Below are positions 19,758 through 29,992 of a DNA stretch of 64,000 nt, in pieces; position 1 is the stretch's first letter; the number at the start of each line of letters is the position of its first letter. The stretch lies in NCBI GenBank assembly GCA_963761525.1, contig CAVXHG010000003.1:1-64000 (forward strand), read 5' to 3'. The DNA is from BOG-931 sp963761525 (GTDB taxonomy: Bacteria; Pseudomonadota; Alphaproteobacteria; Rhizobiales; Xanthobacteraceae). The notes under the pieces were generated by a model. That model searched no databases, was not told the DNA's origin, and saw nothing but the letters and a program-made list of their open reading frames with translations. The position numbers and the translations under genes are program-made.

Positions 19758-20978
19758 TCAGAGTATTTCCCGGCGTGAGAAGCCGAACGTCACGGTCGAG
19801 ACGCAGATCACGCAGACCGCCGCCGACAGCAGAAACACTTCGCGCGGCTCGCCGTGATCCATCAGCATCCCATAGACGATCGGCGCGATGCTGGCGCCGA
19901 CATTGTAGCCGGTGCTGACGAAGCCAAACACCTTGCCGTAGGCGTTGGGCGGCGTCACCGAACGCACCAGCATGTCGCGCGAGGGATAGGTCACGCCGAC
20001 GCAAAATCCGCTGAAGCCCATCAGCAGGATCAGCAATACCGTCGGCAGGTTGAGCAATCCGACGATCGCGGTCACGATGCCGCCAACCGTCAGGCCCGAA
20101 GCGGCGACAATCGCGGCATGTTGGCTGGTGCGTCCCGACATTGCGCCGCCGGCAAGCACGCCGACGGCGTTCATCGCGAGCAGGCCGGTCAGCGCCATAT
20201 TGCCGACGGCGGCGGGCGTGCCGTGCAGCGCGCCGAGCGCGACGACGAGATAGGTGTTGAGGCCGCCGTTCATGATCGAGGTCAACACGAAGAAGCCGAA
20301 ATTGAGCAGGATCGGCGGCGACATCAGAAGCCGCCAGCCGGTGTCGACCAGCTCGGTCTTTTTCTTCGCGTTGGGCTTTGGCGCGTGCAGTTCCGGTGGA
20401 GGCTCCGGTTGCAGGATCAGCACGAGGACCACCAGCAAGCCGAAACTCGCCGCGCCAAGATAAGCGCCGCGCCAGCCGAACAGGCTTTGCATGTAGAGCA
20501 GCGTGACCGGCGCGATGGCGGAGCCGACCATGCCGGCGAAGGTGTGGAACGAAAAAACCTGGCTCAGCCGTTCGGGTTTGGCGTGATGCGACAGCAGCGA
20601 ATAGTCGGACGGGTGAAATACGGTATTGCCGAGTCCGGCGACGCCGTACATCGCGATGAAAACCCAATAGGAATCGACGATGCCGGCGACCGCATAAGCG
20701 ATGCTGCTCAGCGCCAGCCCGGCGATCAGCACGACACGCGCGCCGATACGATCGACCAGGAATCCGACCGGCGTTTGCAGCACGCCGGAAACCACGTTGA
20801 ACACCGTCAGCGCCAGCGCCAGCTCGGTATAGGTGACATTGAAGTCGTCGCGGATGAAGGCGAACAACGGCGCCAACATCAGCATGTAATAATGGCTCAT
20901 CATGTGCGCCGTGCAGACCGCGGCGATCAACCGCGACCGCGCCGGGCGGAAGGACGATGCGGAAATCGCTTCCGTCAT
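19758..20978 (-). CDS. MFS transporter
   Basis: An intact 406-residue major-facilitator protein with about 12 membrane helices. The loop-2/3 signature is seen in VGFLVDRIGARVVLIAGLAL, and a second-half equivalent lies around PSRDMLVRSVTPPNAYGKVF. The central cytoplasmic loop carries PEPPPELHAPKPNAKKKTEL. It resembles the fosmidomycin-resistance/aromatic-acid-type MFS groups, so it could import the substrate of the neighbouring catabolic enzymes or export something. Its start (ATG at 20976-20978) overlaps the stop of the upstream molybdenum hydroxylase gene by 4 bases, evidence of translational coupling. Confidence 0.88.
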   Translation of the reverse strand: MTEAISASSFRPARSRLIAAVCTAHMMSHYYMLMLAPLFAFIRDDFNVTYTELALALTVFNVVSGVLQTPVGFLVDRIGARVVLIAGLALSSIAYAVAGIVDSYWVFIAMYGVAGLGNTVFHPSDYSLLSHHAKPERLSQVFSFHTFAGMVGSAIAPVTLLYMQSLFGWRGAYLGAASFGLLVVLVLILQPEPPPELHAPKPNAKKKTELVDTGWRLLMSPPILLNFGFFVLTSIMNGGLNTYLVVALGALHGTPAAVGNMALTGLLAMNAVGVLAGGAMSGRTSQHAAIVAASGLTVGGIVTAIVGLLNLPTVLLILLMGFSGFCVGVTYPSRDMLVRSVTPPNAYGKVFGFVSTGYNVGASIAPIVYGMLMDHGEPREVFLLSAAVCVICVSTVTFGFSRREIL

Positions 20979-23362
20979 TGCGCGCGGTTGGCCTTCGCGT
21001 CTTGCAGCGCCTGCCAGATTTGCGACGGCGTCAGCGGCATATCGACATGACGGATGCCGTGGTCGGAGAGCGCATCGATCACCGCGTTCATCACCGATGT
21101 CAGCGCGCCGGCGCAGCCGGCCTCGCCGCAGCCTTTGACGCCGAGCGGATTGGTCGTTGCCGGCGCCGGATGGTCGGCGAGCGCGAACGACGGCACGTCG
21201 GCTGCGCGCGGCATGGCGTAATCCATGAACGAGCCGGTCAGAAGCTGGCCGTCGCTGTCATAGACCGTCTTTTCCATCAGCGCCTGGCCGATGCCCTGCA
21301 CGACGCCGCCGTGGAGCTGGCCTTCGACGATCAGCGGATTGATGACGATGCCGAAATCGTTGACGCAGGAATAGCGGACGATATCGACGATGCCGGTGTC
21401 GGGATCGACCTCGACCTCGGCGACGTGACAGCCATTGGGGTAGGTCGATGCGCCCGGCCCGTCGCTGACGTGGGTGACGTCGAGGGATTGCGGCGCGTCG
21501 GCCGGCGGCTTCGCGCCGTTATGAAGCTTGTCGGCCAGGTCCATGATCGATATCGAGCGGTCGGTGCCGACGATGGTGAAGTTGCCGTGGTCGAAGGCGA
21601 TGTCGGAAGCGGAGGCTTCGAGCGCGTGTGCGGCAAGCTCTTTGCCTTTCTCGATTACTTTCGCCGCGGCTTCGACGATCGCGGTGCCGGTATGCATGAG
21701 CGATTTCGAGCCGCCGGAGCCGCCGCCCATCGCGAGCTTGTCGCTGTCGCCTTGCAGCAGCGAGATTTTCTCGAACGGAATGCCAAGCCGGTCGCTCAAC
21801 ACTTGCGCGAACGGCGTGGCATGGCCCATGCCGAAATCCATCGTGCCGGTCGCCAGCGTCACCGTGCCGTCGGGATTGAATTTGATGTCGGCGAGTTCCT
21901 TCGACGGCGGCGCGGTGACTTCGAGGAAGTTGCCGATGCCGAGGCCGCGCAGCTTGCCGCGCCTGGCGCTTTCGCGTTTGCGTTTGGCAAAGCCTTTGAC
22001 GTCGGCAAACTCGAACGCTTGCTTGGTCAGGCGCGGCAAAGTCGCCGCTGTCATAAGTGCCGCCCGATGCGGTCTTGTACGGAAGGTCGCGCGGGGCGAT
22101 CAGATTGCGCTTGCGCAGCGCCACGCGATCGATGCCCATCTCGACGGCGGCGGCGTCGATCAGGCGCTCCATATAGTAGTTGCCTTCGGGCCGGCCGGCG
22201 CCGCGATAGGCCGAAACATGCGAGGTGTTGGTGAACATCACCTTGCTCGAGACTTCGATCAGCGGCGTGCGGTACATGCCCTGCACGTTCTTCACCGCAT
22301 TGAGCGTGCCGGGCATCGGCGCCACCGGCGACAGGAACGCGCCGACATTGGCGTAGCTCGTCAGGCGCACGGCCAGGAATTTGCCGTCGGCATCGAGCGC
22401 GAGTTCGCCGACGACTTCGTGATTGCGGCCATGGCTGTCGGAGACAAAGCTGCCGGAGCGCTCGTCGGTCCATTTCACCGGACGGCCGAGCGCGCGCGCG
22501 GCGTGAAGCATGCAAATGTATTCGGGAAACACGGCGGCCTTCATGCCGAACGAGCCGCCGACCTGGCCGGTCAGAACGCGCACGTCCTTGGCCGCAACGC
22601 CGAGCGCTTCGGCAATGTTGGCGCGCATGCCGAACACGCCCTGCGAGCCGACATAAAGCGTGAAGCGCTGGCCGTCATAGGCGCGCAAGCGCCGCGCGCG
22701 GCTCCATCGGCGCACGACGAGCCGGCTGTTGACGCAGTTCGAGCTTGGTGACATGGGCCGCCTTGGCGAAGGCAGCTTTGACCGCTTCGGCGTCGCCATA
22801 GTGATAGTCGAGCGCCACATTGCCCGGCACGTCGTCGTAGAGCTGCGGCGCGCCGGTCTGTGCGCGGCTCTTCGGCGTCGGTGACCGAAGGCAGCGACTC
22901 GATATCGACGACGACCGCTTCGGCGGCGTCCTTGGCGGCGTGCACCGTCTCGGCGACGACGAAGGCGACCGGATCGCCGACATAGCGCACCTTGCCGACC
23001 GCCAGCGCTTCGCGCAGCGGCTTCTTCATCGGCGAGCCGTCGCGATTGTTGAACGGCACGACGCATTTGAGCGGGCCGTAGCCTTTCAGATCGGCGGCGG
23101 TATAGACGCCGAGCACGCCGGGCATCTTGCGCGCCGCCTCGGTGTCGATGGAGCGGATGACGCCGTGGGCATTCTGGCTGCGCACCATCACCGCATAGGC
23201 CTGGCCGGGCAGGCTGATGTCGTCGGTATAATGGCCCTGGCCGCGCAGCAGCATGGGGTCCTCTTTGCGCGGCACGGACTGGCCGACGGCAAATTTCTCG
23301 ACCGAGAGCCGGTCCGCGACTAATTCATCTGCCCGGTCCTTGGCGGACTGCTGCAAATTCAT
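20975..23362 (-). CDS. xanthine dehydrogenase-family molybdopterin-binding large subunit (frame broken)
   Basis: A molybdenum-cofactor hydroxylase catalytic subunit (CoxL/XdhB-like), about 795 residues. The N-terminal a/b-hammerhead region starts at 23362 (VGQSVPRKEDPMLLRGQGHY). Frame changes occur near 22860, 22720-22690 and 22045. MoCo-binding motifs are visible: TGQVGGSFGMKAAVFPEY, SAYRGAGRPEGNYYMER (form II-type active-site loop, not the Cys-containing CO dehydrogenase loop), GGGSGGSKSLMHTGTAIVEA, and the catalytic Glu in LGVKGCGEAGCAGALTS. It hydroxylates a substrate carbon, often in an N-heterocycle or aromatic acid. No FeS or FAD subunit genes lie in this window, which is unusual for the family. 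It leads the MFS-FAH-VOC cluster. Confidence 0.9.
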
Positions 23363-23576
23363 GACGATTCAATCCTGTAAGATTGGCCATAAAGCAGGCT
23401 TGCGTGACATAATTGAGTTGGCAGAGCCCGACAAGAAGGCGGCTTCGAGCATGGCTCAGTAGGCGCCAAAACGCCGTATTTGCCCTTGCGTGCGCCTTGC
23501 TACAGTTTCCCCGATTTGGACATGAACAAAGCCGCGCCGTCGAGCCGGCGAGCTCCGGCGCGGCGGGAAGGTTTGG

Positions 23577-24684
23577 ATGAACGACGAGGCCCCGCCCAAC
23601 GGCGGCCTCGACGCCGGCCGCGCCGGCCCCGCTGGGGACGTCGAACGCCGTATGGCATCCGCCGCGATTCCCGTCGCGACGGCTGGCGAGGCGCCGTCGT
23701 CAGGCCGGACCGAGGCGACCTATGCGGCGCTCGATCTCGGCACCAACAATTGCCGCCTGCTGATTGCGCGGCCGACCGCGGATGGCTTCCGCGTCGTCGA
23801 CGCGTTCTCCCGCATTATCCGGCTTCGGCGAGGGCGTCGCCGCGTCGCGCCGCATCAGCGAGGCGGCGATCGCGCGCGCGGTCGATGCGCTGCATGGTCT
23901 GCCGCGACAAGATGCAGGCGCGCGGCGTGGTGCGCGCGCGCCTGATCGCGACCGAAGCGTGCCGCGCCGCCGAGAACGGCGAAGCGTTCCGCAACCGCGT
24001 CGCCGAGCAGGCCGGACTTGAGCTTGAGATCATCGATTCCGCGACCGAGGCGCGGCTCGCGGCAACCGGCTGCACCGAATTGTTCGATCCGGCGGCATCG
24101 GGTGTGATCCTGTTCGACATCGGCGGCGGCTCGTCGGAACTGGTCCGGCTCGGCCGTCTCGCGCGCCGGCCGCGGCGGTCCGCCGAAGCCGGACATTGTC
24201 GGCTGGGCCTCGCTGCCGGTCGGCGTCGTCACGCTCGCCGAGCGCTACGGCGGCACGTGGTCTCGGCCGAGACTTACGAGGCCATGGTGGAGGAGGTTGC
24301 GGCTTTCGTCGAGAAATTCGCGGCGCGCCATCCCTGCGACGCAACGGCTTCCACATGCTCGGCACCTCGGGCACGGTGACGACGATCGCCGGCGTGTTCT
24401 TGCGGCTCAAGCGCTACGACCGCCGGCGGGTCGATGGCTGCTGGCTGTCGGACGAAGAAATTTCGAGCGTGGTCGCCGAGCTGATGGCGATGAGCTTCGA
24501 CGAGCGCGCGGCAAATCCGTGCATCGGCGCCGAGCGCGCCGACCTCGTGCTCGCCGGCTGCGCGATCCTCGATGCCATCCGCCGCGCGTTTCCGTGTCCG
24601 CGGCTGCGCGTCGCCGATCGCGGCCTGCGCGAGGGCATGCTGGTCGAGATGATGCGCGAGGATCGCGTTTGGGGCGAGGCGTAG
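23577..24684 (+). CDS. Ppx/GppA family phosphatase (frame broken)
   Basis: It hydrolyses polyphosphate or (p)ppGpp-type substrates in the cytoplasm. The ATG at 23577 follows GGAAGG. An N-terminal Pro/Ala-rich leader precedes the ASKHA fold: phosphate-1 motif in AALDLGTNNCRLLIARPTAD, then AFSRIIRLGEGVAASRRISE in a second frame, IATEACRAAENGEAFRNRVA in a third, phosphate-2 motif GVILFDIGGGSSELVRLG, and after another change GFHMLGTSGTVTTIAGVFLR and LSDEEISSVVAELMAM. Frame changes lie near 23820, 23895 and 24190-24340. Gene order ppx-rlmE with a gap of only 11 bases is common in Rhizobiales, so co-transcription is likely. Confidence 0.9.
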
Positions 24685-24695
24685 TCCCTGATGGC

Positions 24696-25340
24696 ATGCA
24701 TGCGCGGCTCAAAGACGAGAAGCGCCGCAAGCTGTCGTCGCGGACCTGGCTCGAGCGCCAGCTCAGCGATCCTTATGTGGCGCGCGCCAAGCGCGAAGGC
24801 TTTCGCTCACGCGCCGCCTATAAGCTCACCGAGATCGACGACAAATATCACGTGCTCAAGTCGGGTGCGCGGGTTGTCGATCTTGGCGCCGCGCCCGGCG
24901 GCTGGAGCGAGATCGCGATCAAGCGCGTCGGCGCCAAGGGCCGGATTGTTGCGCTCGATATCCTCGACATGAAGCCGATCGCCGGTGTCGAATTTCTACA
25001 TCTCGACTTTCTCGACGAGGCCGCGCCGGAGCGCCTGAAAGCCATGCTTGGCGGCAACGCCGATGTGGTGCTTTCCGACATGGCGGCGAACGCCACCGGC
25101 CATCGCCAGACCGATCACTTGCGCATCATGGCGCTCGCCGAAGCCGCAACGCAGTTCGCGCGCGAAGTGCTCGCCCAAGGCGGCATTTTCCTCTGCAAGG
25201 TGCTGCAAGGTGGCACCGAGGCCAACTTGCTCGCCGAGCTCAAGCGCGATTTCGAAAGCGTCAAGCACGTCAAGCCGCCGGCAAGCCGCAGCGACTCCGC
25301 GGAGCTATATCTGCTCGCCCGCGGGTTCCGGGGTTCTTAA
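24696..25340 (+). CDS. rlmE: 23S rRNA 2'-O-methyltransferase RlmE (U2552)
   Basis: It methylates the ribose of U2552 in the large-subunit A loop with S-adenosylmethionine. The intact 214-residue protein shows LSDPYVARAKREGFRSRAAY and then KL with the first catalytic Lys, SAM motif RVVDLGAAPGGWSEIAIKRV, the catalytic Asp in ADVVLSDMAANATGHRQTDH, the second Lys in GGIFLCKVLQGGTEANLL, and the Glu in SRSDSAELYLLARGF, that is the complete K-D-K-E tetrad. I chose ATG 24696, which starts MHARLKDEKRRKLSSRTWLE; earlier in-frame codons lie inside the upstream ppx gene. Its 3' end overlaps the convergent MFS gene by 36 bases. Confidence 0.95.
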   Translation: MHARLKDEKRRKLSSRTWLERQLSDPYVARAKREGFRSRAAYKLTEIDDKYHVLKSGARVVDLGAAPGGWSEIAIKRVGAKGRIVALDILDMKPIAGVEFLHLDFLDEAAPERLKAMLGGNADVVLSDMAANATGHRQTDHLRIMALAEAATQFAREVLAQGGIFLCKVLQGGTEANLLAELKRDFESVKHVKPPASRSDSAELYLLARGFRGS

Positions 25341-26755
25341 AACCGCTTCTTTCGCCTGTAGCGGCTTGCGCCCGGTCAGTTCCTCGCCGGCATCGGGCTT
25401 GAGCTGGAAGAAGATCAGCGCCGCGCTGGCGGCAAGCAGGCCGATCGCGATGAACGCCGGCGGAAAATCCGCCGCGCCCATCGTCGTCGACCCCTTCAGC
25501 CGCAGCGTGATTTCGACCACCAGCGCGCCGGCGGCGACGCCGGTCGATAACGACAGCTGCTGCGCGGCGGCGACCAGCGTGGTCGCGCGGCTCATTTTTT
25601 CCGGCTGGATCTCGGCATAGGCGATGGTGTTGATGCTGGTGAATTGCAGCGAGCGGAAGAAACCGCCGGAGAGCAGGATCGCAATCATCACGCAAAACGG
25701 CATGCCGGGCACGAAGGTCGCGCAGGCGGCGAGAAACAGGCTGCTGACCAGGCGTTGTAGAGCAGCACGTCGCGATAGCCGAAGCGCTCGCACGACGGCT
25801 GTGACCGCGGCCTTCATGAACATCGAGCCGAGCGCGCCGGTGAACGTGATCAGGCCGGACTGGAACGGCGTCAGGTCGAATCCGATCTGCAGCAGCAGCG
25901 GCAGCAGGAACGGCAGGGCGCCGACCCCGAGCCGGAACAGAAAACCACCGATAATGCTGGCGCGAAATGTCGGCAGCTTGAAAAGACTAAGGTCGAGGAT
26001 CGGCGCCGGACAGCGGCCGGCATGGATCACATAGGCCGATCGTCGAGACAGCGCCGACGATCAGCAGCGCGGCGACAATGCCGACCGGCAGGAAATCGAG
26101 GCCCAGCACCGAAAGGCCGAACGCCAATCCGCCAATGCCAAGGCCGGACAGGATGAAGCCGAGAAAATCAAACGGGTCGTGACGCTCGACGCGCACATTG
26201 GGGATAAAGCGCGACGCCGAGCACGATGCCGAGCAGCCCGATCGGGACGTTGATCAGGAATATCCAGTGCCATGAGGCATAAGTGGTGATGAAGCCGCCG
26301 AGCGGCGGGCCGCAGATCGGTCCGATCAGCGCCGGTACGGTCACCAGCGACATGGCATTGAGCAGAAGATGCTTGTCGATGCTGCGCACCAGGATCAGCC
26401 GGCCGACCGGCGTCATCATCGCGCCGCCCATGCCCTGAACGATGCGCGCGAAGACGAATTGCTCGAGCGAGTGCGACGCGGCGCAGCCGATCGAGCCGAG
26501 GATGAAGACCCCGATGGCGATGCGAAACACATTGCGCGGGCCGAAGCGGTCGGCGGTCCAGCCGCTCGCCGGGATGCAGATGGCGAGCGAAAGCAGATAG
26601 GAGGTGACGGCGAGCTTCAACGCCAGCGGATTGGTGCCGATCGCGCGCGCAATGGCCGGAAGCGAGGTCGAGATCACCGTCGAGTCCATGTTTTCCATGA
26701 ACAGCGAAACGGCGACGATCATCGGCACGACGCGGTCGTTGAGGTTCGACTGCAT
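25305..26755 (-). CDS. DHA2-type MFS drug exporter (frame broken)
   Basis: A 14-helix proton-driven multidrug exporter of the EmrB/QacA type. From 26755: VPMIVAVSLFMENMDSTVIS with the DHA2 motif (MDSTV), then GWTADRFGPRNVFRIAIGVF (motif A) and RIVQGMGGAMMTPVGRLILV, plus ICGPPLGGFITTYASWHWIF (motif C and the WHWIF/NVPIG sequence). The frame changes near 26175 and 26030; FGLSVLGLDFLPVGIVAALL lies in the middle frame. A further compensated pair near 25750-25790 disturbs one loop. The C-terminal half ends ELTGRKPLQAKEAVLRTPEP. About 480 residues, normal. No regulator or membrane-fusion partner is adjacent. Confidence 0.85.
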
Positions 26756-26763
26756 GGTGCCTG

Positions 26764-28700
26764 CTACTGGCTCTTCGGCGGTCCGGCATTGAGCCGCTTT
26801 AAGGCTTCGGCCGGCTGCTGAAAGCTCGGATCGAGCTTGAGCGCCTGGCGGAAGTCGGCGATCGCGCCGGTCGTGTCGCCAAGCCGTTCGCGGATCAGGC
26901 CGCGCGTTGAAAAAGCGCTCGCCGAATGGCCATCAAGCGTCGATGGCGCGGTTGATGTCGGTCAGCGCGTCGTTGGCTGTCGCCGGCGAGATAATGCGCC
27001 CAGGCGCGATTGTAGTAAGCCAGCGGCGCGTTCGGCGCGAGCGAGATCGCCAGCGTGTAGTCGGCGATCGCGGCGGCGAGATCGAGCCGCTCGCGCTTGG
27101 CGTTGCCGCGGTTGATGTAGGCGTCCGGCAGCTGCGGATCGAGCTTGATCGCTGATCGAGGTCGGCCATCGCGCGATCGATTTCGCCCTTGGCGTCCCAT
27201 GCGCTGCCGCGATTGTTGTAGGCGGTCGCGGTCGGATTGAGCTTGATCGCCTGATCGTAATCGGCAATGGCGCGGTCGAGATCGCCTTTGCGCCGCCAGG
27301 CAATGCCGCGATTGTAGTAGGCGGCGGCATAATTGGCGTCGATCTGCAGCGCGGCGTTGTAATCGGCGATGGCGCGGTCGACGTCGCCTTTGTCGTCATA
27401 AGCATTGCCGCGATTGTTATAGGCGACGGCGAATTGCGGGTTGAGCCTTGATCGCCGCGTCGTAGTCGGCAATGGCGCGGTCGAGATCGTGCTTCTGATA
27501 ATAGGCAAAGCCGCGTTCATTGAAGGCGTCGGCCTGCTGCGGATCGAGCCGAACCGCTTCGCTCGAGGTCGGCAATCGCGCCGTCGAGATCGCCGCTGCG
27601 GCGCAGCGCAATGCCGCGGTCGTAACGGATGCCGGCGTTGTTCGGATCGAGCCGGACGGCCTGATCGTAATCCGCCAGCGCCGATTTGCTGTCGCCTTTG
27701 TCGGCGTAGGCATTGCCGCGATTGTTGTAGGCCTGCGCGTTCTTGGGATCGATCTGGATCGCAGTACTGAAATCGGCGATGGCGCGGTCGTAGTCCTGTT
27801 TCTGATACGAGACCAGGCCGCGATTGTCATAGGCGAGCGCGAACTGCGGCGACAGCTTGATGGCGCGATCGAAGTCGGCGGTGGCGTGGACGAAATCGCC
27901 TTTGGCGCGCTAGGCGTCGCCGCGATTGCTGTAGGCGGCCGCAAGATTGGGATCGAGTCCTGATCGCCTGGCTGTAATCGGCGATGGCGCGATCGTAGTC
28001 GCCTTTGGCGAACCAGGCGATGCCGCGGTTGTTGATGGCGGACGTATTCCTCGGATCGAGCTTGACCGCCTGATCGTAGTCGGCAATGGCGCTGTCGAGG
28101 TTGCCTTTGCGGCGGAACGCGAGGCCGCGATTGAAATAGGCGGCGCCGTAATTTGGGGAAAGCCGGATCGCTTCATTATAGTCGGCGATGGCGTGGTCGA
28201 AATCGTTTTTCTCGTCGTAGGCGTTGCCGCGCGTCATGAACATGCCGGCGTCGCTTGCAGTCGAGCGTGATCGCCTGGTTGAGATCGGCGATGGCGCCGT
28301 CGAGATCGTGCTGCGCGAGAAGCAGGCTGCCGCGGTTGGCGAAGGCCCGCGCGTAGCTCGGATTGAGTGTAGACCGCGTCGTCGAAATCCTTGCGCGCGT
28401 TGGTGAGGTCGCCTTTCGGCGCGATAGGCCTGCCGCGGTTGTCATGCAGGATGGCGAGATTGACCGGCTGGTAACGGCCGGAGTTGATCAGCGCCGTGCA
28501 GGACGCGATGCGTTCGTCGACCGACGCACGAAGTTGCCCGGTGCAGCGGCGCTCGTTGGCCGGATCCTGAGTCTAGTCTGATCCTGAGTTTGATCCTGCG
28601 CGCGCGCCGGCAACGCCGCTGCCATGAATGCGCTCAAATAAACGGCCGCGAACGCAAGCCGTCGTAATGGAACAGGGCGGAGGTGACTCAAATCGCGCAT
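26764..28700 (-). CDS. exported tetratricopeptide-repeat protein (about 16 repeats; frame broken many times)
   Basis: A signal peptide begins at 28700 (RRLAFAAVYLSAFMAAALPA, then RAQDQ). From about 28450 to 26770 the sequence is a tandem array of TPR units of 34 residues, for example YDEKNDFDHAIADYNEAIRL, FRRKGNLDSAIADYDQAVKL and WFAKGDYDRAIADYSQAI. The corresponding 102-bp DNA periodicity is visible as ATGGCG at 28291, 28188, 28086 and 27984. At least eight frame changes split it, which is what one expects of repeat-rich DNA that is hard to assemble. The C-terminus (DFRQALKLDPSFQQPAEALK, then RLNAGPPKSQ) ends at 26764. The protein probably acts as a periplasmic protein-binding scaffold; its partners are unknown. 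Confidence 0.78.
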
Positions 28701-28786
28701 CGGCTGCAATCTACTCAGCACCCTCGCAGGGAACCAGCAAGGGCAGCCAAATAACCTGTGACAATCGGCGTCGATTTGAGTCGAAT

Positions 28787-29817
28787 TCATGTCAATCGCT
28801 TGGCCGCCTCGGCGACCATGCTTACGTCGGAATACTTCTTCACGTCGATATCGTCCTTGAGGAATCCGACCTCTTTCTGCAGTTGCAGGTTGTTCTGCAA
28901 CGCGGCGAGGTTCGGCATTCCGTTGGGGTCGCGATATTGGTCATGCTCGCCGAACGCCCAGCCCATGCGGGCCGGCGGCGCCTTGTTGAGGCTCGCGACG
29001 ATGGCGACGGCCTCGTCGTGATTTTTCGGGTCGGTGTACCAGCGAATCGCGCGAACGGTGTCTTCCAGGAAATCGACCAGCGCCGCGCGATTTTGCTCGA
29101 TGAAGCCGGTGCGCGCCGTCCACATCGTCAGTTGGGTGATGCCGAACGCATCCTTTTGCGTGAACAGGGTGTTCGCCATGGCGCGCAAGTCTGCGATCAA
29201 GCGAGAACGGCGGCACCGCGCTGATGAGGTCGGCTTTCTTGTCCGCCAGCATCGCGCGCATCGCAGGGAAAGGCGCTTCGACGATGGTGTAGTCCTTGTT
29301 GGGTTCGAGGCCGCTTTTGCGCAACATGCGCGCATCGCGATATCGACGGCGCTGCCCATGGCGTTGGTGGCGAGAACCTTGCCCTTCAGATCCGCCACGG
29401 TTTTGATCGGTCCGTCTTTGAGCACCATGAACTCGTTGGTGCCGTGGCCCGCGACACCGTCCTGGATTTCGTCGCTGATAACCCGCAGGTCGTCCATGCG
29501 GGCGTTCTGGATGGCGAGCGCAAACGACGAAAAGGCAAGCGGCCCGATATCGAGTTCGCCTGCCGCCAGCGCCGTGATGACCGGCGGGGTGCCTTCGAAG
29601 TGCGTCGCCTCGGCGACATAGGACTGGCCAAAGTGCTTGAGGATGTCTTTTTTCGCCAGGACCAGCGGCGCCATCGATGCCGGCACGACGACCCAGCCGA
29701 CCCGTATCTTCACCGGCGCCGGGCTGCGCGCGCGCCGGACGCCTCGCTGTCGCGAGCGCTGCGGCTCGCAGTCAGCGCCCCGATATTGAGTTCACGGCGA
29801 TTAATCAAGGCTTTCAT
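28787..29817 (-). CDS. ABC transporter substrate-binding protein, NitT/TauT type (frame broken)
   Basis: A periplasmic binding protein of the SsuA/TauA/ThiY group. ATG 29817 opens a Tat- or Sec-like leader (MKALINRRELNIGALTAS and, in a second frame, AALATARRPARA). The mature domain from about 29713 reads KIRVGWVVVPASMAPLVLAK, then LAAGELDIGPLAFSSFALAI and DGPIKTVADLKGKVLATNAM, all typical of the family. A central stretch at about 29180-29330 is frame-shifted and then restored. The C-terminus reads ALVDFLEDTVRAIRWYTDPK and VGFLKDDIDVKKYSDVSM. No permease or ATPase gene is adjacent, so it is an orphan in this window. The ligand is unknown (sulfonate, nitrate, thiamine precursor or similar). Confidence 0.82.
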
Positions 29818-29992
29818 GGCGTTTCCACCTGTTTTCGGGCCGCGAGGTCTATTATTTATCGCCGATGCGTGCTATCGACCGCCGCCAACCCAAAAGCGGG
29901 CCATCGAGTCGGGCGAGGGACTTAAGTCCACTCGTCCGCGAGGCGTCAACCCGATGCGCCGGCCCGCCGATACGGACGATGCGGAGTTGGCA

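Noticed and set aside
19854..22234. Two long plus-strand open frames opposite the MFS and molybdenum hydroxylase genes
   Set aside because: Their sequences are His/Arg/Gln-rich mirror readings of clear minus-strand genes.
26764..28450. Regular repeats considered as a CRISPR array
   Set aside because: The 102-bp period codes for TPR helices and there are no constant short repeats with variable spacers.
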